10,021 nt of DNA from positions 1 to 10,021 of the forward strand of contig JAWQFJ010009972.1 in NCBI GenBank assembly GCA_034096865.1. Direction: 5' to 3'. Numbering within the stretch: the stretch's first letter is position 1; each line of letters starts with the position of its first letter. Of the stretch, positions 5,466-10,021 are shown in pieces. A program made the position numbers and the translations under genes. The notes below the pieces were generated by a model, which had not been told where the DNA came from, searched no databases, and was given only the letters and a program-made list of their open reading frames with translations. The stretch is from Theodoxus fluviatilis (lineage: Eukaryota; Mollusca; Gastropoda; Cycloneritida; Neritidae).

Positions 5466-5759
5466 CTATGTCATAGGATGATGCCTGAGAATAATGCGAA
5501 TTTTGTCTTTGAACATAGGCAAAGATTTGATACATTTTATGTCATCAGGCAGTGTATTCCACAGAGCAGCCCCAGAGTAAGATAGGCTCGATTTGAACAA
5601 ATCGATGCGAGGCTGAGGCAGGAGAAATTTGTCACGTCCTCTGAATGATGACTGCTCAAATAGTTTGGTTAAATATTCTGGTGTTCGGCCATCTTTTACC
5701 TTTTTCACAAGCACACACTTATTGAGCTGCAGATGCTTATGGAGAGGCAACATGTCAAG
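5466..5759 (-). pseudogene. LINE reverse-transcriptase C-terminal fragment
   Basis: The minus-strand frame from 5759 to the TAG at 5468-5466 gives about 97 residues: LDMLPLHKHLQLNKCVLVKK, then DGRTPEYLTKLF, SSFRGRDKFLLPQPR, SLSYSGAALWNTLPDDIK and SLPMFKDKIR. This is the recognisable end of many LINE polymerases: the LPL-[HR]-x-R/H helix, the YL motif, the R-x-F-x-[YF]-[SG]-x-x-x-LWN-x-LP signature and the final FK segment. No frameshift or stop interrupts this part. The RT catalytic domain and the endonuclease are absent; upstream, the frame runs open through a GA tract (SLSL residues) and into unrelated sequence, so it is not a working gene. Intact frame over 97 codons suggests a fairly young insertion. 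Confidence 0.8.
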
Positions 5760-5760
5760 C

Positions 5761-5806
<46 letters not shown>

Positions 5807-5813
5807 GGGGGGG

Positions 5814-5878
<65 letters not shown>
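5760..5878 (+). repeat. GA-rich microsatellite at the LINE 5' break
   Basis: GA repeats with GGA and a run of nine G near 5807-5815. The tract starts within two codons of the conserved LDMLPL segment of the LINE, so it marks the truncation point or grew within the coding region. The LINE frame stays open across it. Confidence 0.95.
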
Positions 5879-5880
<2 letters not shown>

Positions 5881-6233
5881 AAACTTACAGACACCAAGAC
5901 ATTATTGAGAAATTTCTGTCTACAAAACCGGGCACTCTGCGGGAGGGAGGGGGGTAAAAAGAATTTTGTAATAAACATTCTTCTGGTGTGTTATTGCAAG
6001 ATGACATTCGGCAAGAATGACGTAGGGCCTACTACTTCAGTCAAAGCTTTGTTCAAATTTGATGGCGTTTTCAAGAGCTGAACAGAGCTTCAGTTTTGCG
6101 AGACTATTTTGTATCTAGACAATCGAAGGCGGAAAGCGACACGGTGAGAAATGTCATGTTCACGTCAAAAGCTTCGCCATCTTCGACCCAAACACGTGGT
6201 GGCGTCATGCCGCACGAGTGGAGACCAGAAGTG
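5879..6233. other. Unique sequence, no gene seen
   Basis: No continuation of the LINE is visible here on the minus strand. A GGGAGGGAGGGGGG stretch lies at 5941-5954. From about 6186 the sequence AAACACGTGG begins to resemble the duplicated unit that follows, perhaps an older partial copy. Confidence 0.5.
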
Positions 6234-6681
6234 ACGACAAACACGTGAGTGGGTGGCACGCGCTAAAAGCGTGCTGTGTTTGCATTCATTTATGCACGTA
6301 GATGGGGGAAGCAGGGAAGGCGAGTTGAGGAAAAGGGGAAATTTCGCGGGAGCAGAAACCTTATCGAGTAGGCGAGAATCAATCGATGTCGAGGTTAGTT
6401 GTTCCAGCTGATGTAAGGGACACGTAGGCACACACACACAGACACACAAACGCGCACGACAAACACGTGAGTTAGTGGCACGCGCTAACAACGTGCTGTA
6501 TTTGCATTAATTTATGCACGTAGATGGGGGAAGCAGGGATCGAGGCGAGTTGAGGAAAAGGGGGAAATTTCGCGGGAGCAGAAACCTTATCGAGTAAGCG
6601 AGAATCAATCGATGTCGAGGTTAGTTGTTCCAGCTCATGTAAAGGACACGTAGGCACACACATACAGACACACAAACGCGC
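6234..6681 (+). repeat. Tandem duplication of a 222-bp unit
   Basis: Copy 1 is 6234-6455 and copy 2 is 6456-6681. I count ten substitutions plus 3-base and 1-base insertions, about 95% identity. Each unit begins ACGACAAACACGTGAG and ends in a CA-rich stretch ACACACAAACGCGC. Each contains a CACGTG E-box (6242-6247, 6464-6469). Minus-strand frames through both copies share VPTCPLH-x-LEQLTST, but composition and frame give no reason to believe they are genes. Confidence 0.95.
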
Positions 6682-6837
6682 ACGCGCGCGCACAGGCATG
6701 CACACACACATAATAATACAGATACAGACACACGGATACAGACACAGACACTCGAATACAGACATGTTCATATAGGTACTCACAGAGGCAGAGTTAGACA
6801 CAGAGTCAAAGAGAAAGATACGTATGGAAACACGTGA
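6682..6837 (+). repeat. Degenerate CA/ATACAGACAC-rich stretch
   Basis: ACGCGCGCGCACAGG is followed by CA units and by several loose copies of GATACAGACACA between 6719 and 6765. A fourth CACGTG lies at 6831-6836. No coding content. Confidence 0.7.
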
Positions 6838-6838
6838 G

Positions 6839-6876
<38 letters not shown>
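6838..6876 (+). repeat. Alternating (GC)n(AC)n tract, Z-DNA candidate
   Basis: GCGCGCGCGC passes directly into fifteen or so CA units. About 39 bases of strict purine-pyrimidine alternation with a CG core is among the best known Z-DNA-forming sequence types. Confidence 0.9.
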
Positions 6877-6878
<2 letters not shown>

Positions 6879-6880
6879 TA

Positions 6881-6883
<3 letters not shown>

Positions 6884-6929
<46 letters not shown>

Positions 6930-6990
6930 GAAGAGAAAGAGAGACATAGAGAGAAGGAGAGAGAAAGAGAGACAGAGAGAGAGAGAGGGA

Positions 6991-7067
<77 letters not shown>

Positions 7068-7108
7068 GGGGGGGGAGAGAGTGAGAGAGAAGAGGAAGAG
7101 ATAGAGAG

Positions 7109-7160
<52 letters not shown>

Positions 7161-7180
7161 GAGAGGGAGAGAGAAGAGGA

Positions 7181-7240
<60 letters not shown>
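6884..7240 (+). repeat. 357-bp GA-rich compound microsatellite
   Basis: Almost entirely purine on the plus strand, with GGAAGA, GAAA and GGGGGGGG interruptions and few pyrimidines (ACATAGA, ACAGA, AGTGAG, ATAGA). It is the largest of five GA tracts that all have the purine strand on plus. The long homopurine stretches could form intramolecular triplex. Confidence 0.95.
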
Positions 7241-7242
<2 letters not shown>

Positions 7243-7353
7243 GAATGTTCAACATACATATATGTAACCTAGATGTGGACAGATAGTTGATGATGATCAC
7301 GAAAATCACAGGAGCTGGTCGGAGCAAAACCAAGTCAAGCCTCAGTATTCCTA

Positions 7354-7561
7354 GTCATTGGCCTCTTTCGACTCGTGTAGGGAGCGCAGTGTGTCCATGA
7401 GCAAGATGTCGACAGTTTGTGTCTTTTTTTTTCTTCTTAAAAAGTTAATGCGTGAACTCGCTGGCATCATTGCCTATTAACATTCATATCTTCAAAGACA
7501 TAATGGTTCATGACTGCATGAGACATGTGGACTATGCACCTTTGAACCGTCATTCAAACAG
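7354..7561 (+). repeat. 208-bp dispersed repeat, copy A
   Basis: Matches 9198-9404 in the same orientation with eight substitutions and one T-run indel, about 96% identity. It starts GTCATTGG and ends CATTCAAACAG. It has no terminal inverted repeat, no TG...CA ends and no flanking duplication that I can see. A 27-codon frame starting MSKMSTVC in this copy is broken by the T-run length change in copy B, so it is not a conserved peptide. Confidence 0.93.
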
Positions 7562-7590
7562 GTTGCTTATCACAGTTCGGCTGTACAGGC

Positions 7591-8231
7591 CTCCTCCTCC
7601 TCCTCCTCCTCCTCCTCCTCCTCCTCCTCCTCCTCCTCCTCCTCCTCCTCCTCCTCCTCCTGATCCTCCTCCTCCTGCTCCTCCTTCCTCCTGCTCCTCC
7701 TGCTCCTCACTCCTCCTGCCTGCATCCTCCTCCTCCTCCTCCTGCCTCCTCCTCCTCCTCCTCTTCCTCCTCTTCCTCCTCCTCCTCCTCCTCCTGCTGC
7801 TGCTGCTGCTCCTCCTCCTCCTCCTCCTCCTCCTCCTCCTCCTGCTGCTCCTCCTCCTCCTCTCCTTCTCCTGCTCCTTCTCTTCCTCCTCCTCCTCCTC
7901 CTCCTCCTCCTCCTCCTCCTCCTCCTCCTCCTCCTCCTCCTCCTCCTCCTGCTCCTCCTCCTCTTCCTCCTGCTCCTCCTCCTCCTCCTCCTCCTCCTCT
8001 CTCCTCCTCCTCACTCTCCTTTTCCTCCTCCTCCTCCTCCTCCTCTCCTCCTCCTCCTCCTCCCTCCTCCTCCTCCTCCTCCTCCTCCTGCTGCTCCTCC
8101 TCCACCTCCTCCTCATTTTCCTCCTCCCGCTCCTCCTCCCCCCCTACCCCGCCTCTTGCTCCTCCTCCTCCTCCTCCTCCTCCTCCTCCTCCTCCTCCTC
8201 CTCCTCCTCCTCCTCCTCCTCCTCCTCCTCC
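7591..8231 (+). repeat. 641-bp TCC trinucleotide tract
   Basis: Almost pure pyrimidine on the plus strand, TCC units with scattered CTGCTG, CTT, TGCC and CCACC interruptions. It has no stop in several frames, giving spurious poly-Pro, poly-Leu and poly-Ser frames on plus and Glu/Arg/Gly runs on minus. Interruptions cluster between 7665 and 8160, with purer blocks of about 70 bases at each end. Confidence 0.97.
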
Positions 8232-9197
8232 GCCACCTTCGGTCACTATTAACATCTTGGCTATCAGCCAGGGAGCCCTTCTACATCGTGATCTCTTGTT
8301 GCTGATGACAACCGCAATGTCGACAGCCTCCTGCCACGCCTCCCAGACAACGCTGCGCCTGCAATGATGGAAATCATTTGCAGCCTGGATGGCTATGATC
8401 AATACCTCCCCTCGCAATCTACTCCCCACTCCGACTGCCCACAATCCACGACCTTTGCTCGCCGTCGACGCCGGGCCTTCGTTGGCGAAAACTCGGAGAC
8501 CGATGGGAACAGGCCAAAGCGGCCGATGGGATCGGCTTCGGAGGCGGAGTAATTTTGTGTATCACTGCCGGGGTTTGTTCCGATCCCTAGGCGCCTGGCT
8601 AGTCTCCTGGGCGTGGCGCCATTGACGAACGGGCCAAGTAATTTCGCGTGGTCTCTCACCCCTGGCTGGCGGGCCAGAGCCGCGCCGCCAGGGCTTCACG
8701 CGCAGATGGCAGTGCGAGTCAACTCAAAGTAGTTTTACATGTCTGGCACCGGGCAAAACTTTTCGGTTTGCCGTCGATGAAAAACCCGCAATGATCGGTG
8801 GACGCCATGACCCCACAAAGGAGCTGCAGGGAAATCATCCCCGCAGTTTGATGGAGACGACGCCGGTAAACGGTTGTCATTGGATTCCAAAGAGGTATAT
8901 TTGGATGCGCACGCCGCTCGATGACTGTCCTAGCGTGCCTACCTGGGACGCTGGAAACTGTCTGCCTCGCCTTAAAGGTTCTCAAGGTCTGAATTTAGGC
9001 GCCTCTAGTGATAAACGTTCGCGTATGTATTGTAGACATTTGCGTTCTTTATCACATATGATGCGGGGCAATGTAGGCGATTCAAAGGATCCTGAGATAG
9101 GAAACTCACAAACTCCGGAAATTTTCCACAGGAACAGAGTGCTCGGCGATCTGTTGTGCTATTTACATAAAACAAAAGACTGACGATTGAAGTGCGT
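8232..9197. other. GC-rich unique segment, no confident gene
   Basis: The segment between the TCC tract and repeat copy B is not simple repeat. It has several moderately long frames on both strands (8791-9183 plus, 8719-8985 minus, 8399-8659 minus), none with a motif I recognise. GGCTGGC/GCCAGAGCC near 8662-8680 gives a small GC-rich dyad. It might be an unrecognised repetitive element or the edge of a gene. Confidence 0.4.
8791..9183 (+). CDS. Hypothetical 130-residue frame
   Basis: The longest non-repeat frame in the window, starting MIGGRHDPTKELQGN and ending LLCYLHKTKD before TGA. Composition is ordinary, with many Arg, Asn, Ser and Pro and no transmembrane run, signal peptide, zinc-finger spacing or known motif. 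The opposite strand is also open for 88 codons over part of it, which lowers its weight. I see no TATA box, splice sites or poly(A) signal that support it. It may be chance, or a fragment of an exon or old repeat. Confidence 0.15.
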   Translation: MIGGRHDPTKELQGNHPRSLMETTPVNGCHWIPKRYIWMRTPLDDCPSVPTWDAGNCLPRLKGSQGLNLGASSDKRSRMYCRHLRSLSHMMRGNVGDSKDPEIGNSQTPEIFHRNRVLGDLLCYLHKTKD

Positions 9198-9404
9198 GTC
9201 ATTGGCATCTTACGACTCGCGTAGGGAGCGCAGTGTGTCCATGGGGAAGATGTCGACAGTTTGTGTCTTTTTTTTCTTCTTAAAAAGTTAATGCGTGAAC
9301 TTGCTGGCATCATTGCCTATTCACATTCATATCTTCAAAGACATAATGGTTAATGACTGCATGAGACATGTGGACTATGCACCTTTGAACCGTCATTCAA
9401 ACAG
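9198..9404 (+). repeat. 208-bp dispersed repeat, copy B
   Basis: Counterpart of 7354-7561, one base shorter in the T run. Similarity stops sharply at both ends. The copies are 1844 bases apart and bracket the TCC tract and the GC-rich segment. Each lies just upstream of a long microsatellite. Confidence 0.93.
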
Positions 9405-9524
9405 TCGTGTCAATGGAAAGGAATTAGCGGCGCCATCGGAGCTGTGAAAGACGGGCCTGTAAGTTCTTGTGCGCAGGCGTCGCGACGAAGCGATGAAGCA
9501 GCAAGAAACTCGTCCGTGCATTAA
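9405..9524. other. Unique spacer
   Basis: Non-repetitive sequence between repeat copy B and the tetranucleotide tract. CGTCGCGACGAAGCG near 9478-9492 holds a CGTCGCGACG palindrome. No gene. Confidence 0.5.
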
Positions 9525-9937
9525 AACCCCCCCAAACAAACAAACGTACCAACCAACCAACCAACCAACCAACCAACCAACCAACCAACCAACCAACCAA
9601 CCAACCAACCAACCAATCAAAGAAACAAACAAACATGCAAACAAACAAACAATCAATCAATCAACCAACCAACCAACCAACCAACCAACCAACCAACCAA
9701 CCAACCAACCAACCAACCAACCAACCAACCAACCAACCAACCGACCGACCGACCAACCAACCAAACAAACAACCAACCAACCAACCAACCAACCAACCAA
9801 CCAACCAACCAACCAAACAACCAACCAACCAACCAACCAACCAACCAACCAACCAACCAACCAACCAACCAACCAACCAACCAACCAACCAACCAACCAA
9901 ACAAACAAACAACCAAACAAATAACCAAGCAAACAAA
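9525..9937 (+). repeat. CCAA tetranucleotide repeat, about 410 bp
   Basis: Starts with CAAA units, passes into ACCA/CCAA units (9548-9616), an interruption of CAAA/CAAT units (9617-9662), then long CCAA runs to 9900 with CCGA units at 9741-9753 and further CAAA units at the end. All six frames are open because no phase of CCAA or TTGG makes a stop, giving spurious PTNQ and GWLV proteins. Confidence 0.97.
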
Positions 9938-9995
9938 CTGACTCATTCAAATAGCCAGGAGTCTATTTGCCGGCCTTGAAGCAGAAGCGCGAATC

Positions 9996-10009
9996 AACGA
10001 ATAAAAAAA
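9996..10009 (+). promoter_or_regulatory. AATAAA with A-run
   Basis: CGAATAAAAAAAAGGGG near the window end contains AATAAA running into eight A. It could be the tail of a short retroposed sequence or a chance A-run; the element body cannot be identified. Confidence 0.25.
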
Positions 10010-10021
10010 AGGGGTACACGC

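Larger units (their letters stand above)
4697..5759 (-). mobile_element. 5'-truncated LINE (non-LTR retrotransposon)
   Basis: On the minus strand the order is: end of the polymerase reading frame (5759-5466), a 3' untranslated region, AATAAA (4731-4726), and a GTTC repeat tail (4725-4697). A simple-repeat tail directly after AATAAA is usual for several LINE families, so these parts most likely belong to one insertion. The 3' region is interrupted by GA tracts at 4805-4920 and 5041-5111 and a G-rich block between them. The upstream 5' part of the polymerase gene is missing, with a GA tract at the break point. The C-terminal pattern fits the CR1/L2/Jockey group in a general way; I cannot name the family. 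Confidence 0.6.

Noticed and set aside
6165..6873. Parallel minus-strand frames sharing a peptide in both 222-bp copies
   Set aside because: Shared only because the DNA is duplicated; CA repeats supply much of the rest and no motif is present.
6780..7333. Long SL- and RE-rich frames
   Set aside because: Same cause, the 357-bp GA block.
7530..7561. tRNA-derived SINE box B on the minus strand
   Set aside because: GGTTCAAAGG is near the box B pattern, but there is no box A at the right distance and the repeat ends too soon.
7452..8444. 266-codon Pro/Leu/Ser frame and opposed Glu/Gly/Arg frames
   Set aside because: Products of the TCC tract; each switches residue type whenever the tract phase slips, which a real protein would not do.
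7354..9404. LTR pair of a retrotransposon
   Set aside because: The repeats lack TG...CA ends, a target duplication, a primer-binding site and any gag or pol between them.
9525..9937. Telomeric or subtelomeric repeat
   Set aside because: The unit is CCAA, not CCCTAA or another known telomere unit, and unique sequence follows it.
9393..9979. PTNQ-repeat and GWLV-repeat frames (surface or membrane protein look-alikes)
   Set aside because: CCAA and TTGG lack stops in all phases, so six frames are open at once.

Overview
The window looks like a gene-poor, repeat-dense stretch of an animal nuclear genome. A marine invertebrate, perhaps a mollusc, would fit, but that is a guess from style. The evidence for a eukaryote is very long microsatellites of several unit types, a degraded LINE reverse-transcriptase end, inverted-repeat DNA-transposon remnants, candidate short first exons with a splice donor, and polyadenylation signals. 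I see no bacterial operon structure and no rRNA, tRNA or CRISPR array. No intact host gene can be supported, and roughly a fifth of the window is simple repeat.

Layout. 1-474: unique sequence with a perfect 11-bp hairpin, a duplicated CT-rich segment and three copies of a 25-bp repeat. 475-1855: a large near-palindrome made of two head-to-head copies of one DNA-transposon-like element. The right copy (1110-1855) keeps both termini and has AGT on each side; the left copy has lost its inner terminus. The right copy carries a short acidic first exon ending at a splice donor, and each copy has a 30-codon reading frame facing inward from the outer end. 1873-2600: promoter-like sequence, then a second, unrelated DNA-transposon-like block with convergent ATGGCGG reading frames and a minus-strand TATA box. 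2600-2830: an LTR-like stretch (weak). 2830-4650: unique sequence with a GT tract, a CCAT tract and old duplications.

4697-5759 is a minus-strand, 5'-truncated LINE. It keeps the C-terminal end of its polymerase protein, an AATAAA signal and a GTTC tail, and is heavily invaded by GA tracts and a G-rich block. 6234-6681 is a recent tandem duplication of a 222-bp unit with CACGTG boxes, followed by a CG/CA alternating tract and 357 bp of GA-rich sequence. A 208-bp repeat occurs at 7354 and again at 9198 with about 96% identity. Between the two copies lie a 641-bp TCC tract and about 970 bp of GC-rich sequence with one unrecognised 130-codon reading frame. The window closes with about 400 bp of CCAA-type tetranucleotide repeat.

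The elements do not form a pathway. The most notable points are the inverted dimer with three termini, the repeated two-convergent-ORF plan in two adjacent non-autonomous elements, and the LINE interrupted by expanding microsatellites. Most long open frames here are artefacts of simple repeats that contain no stop codon.
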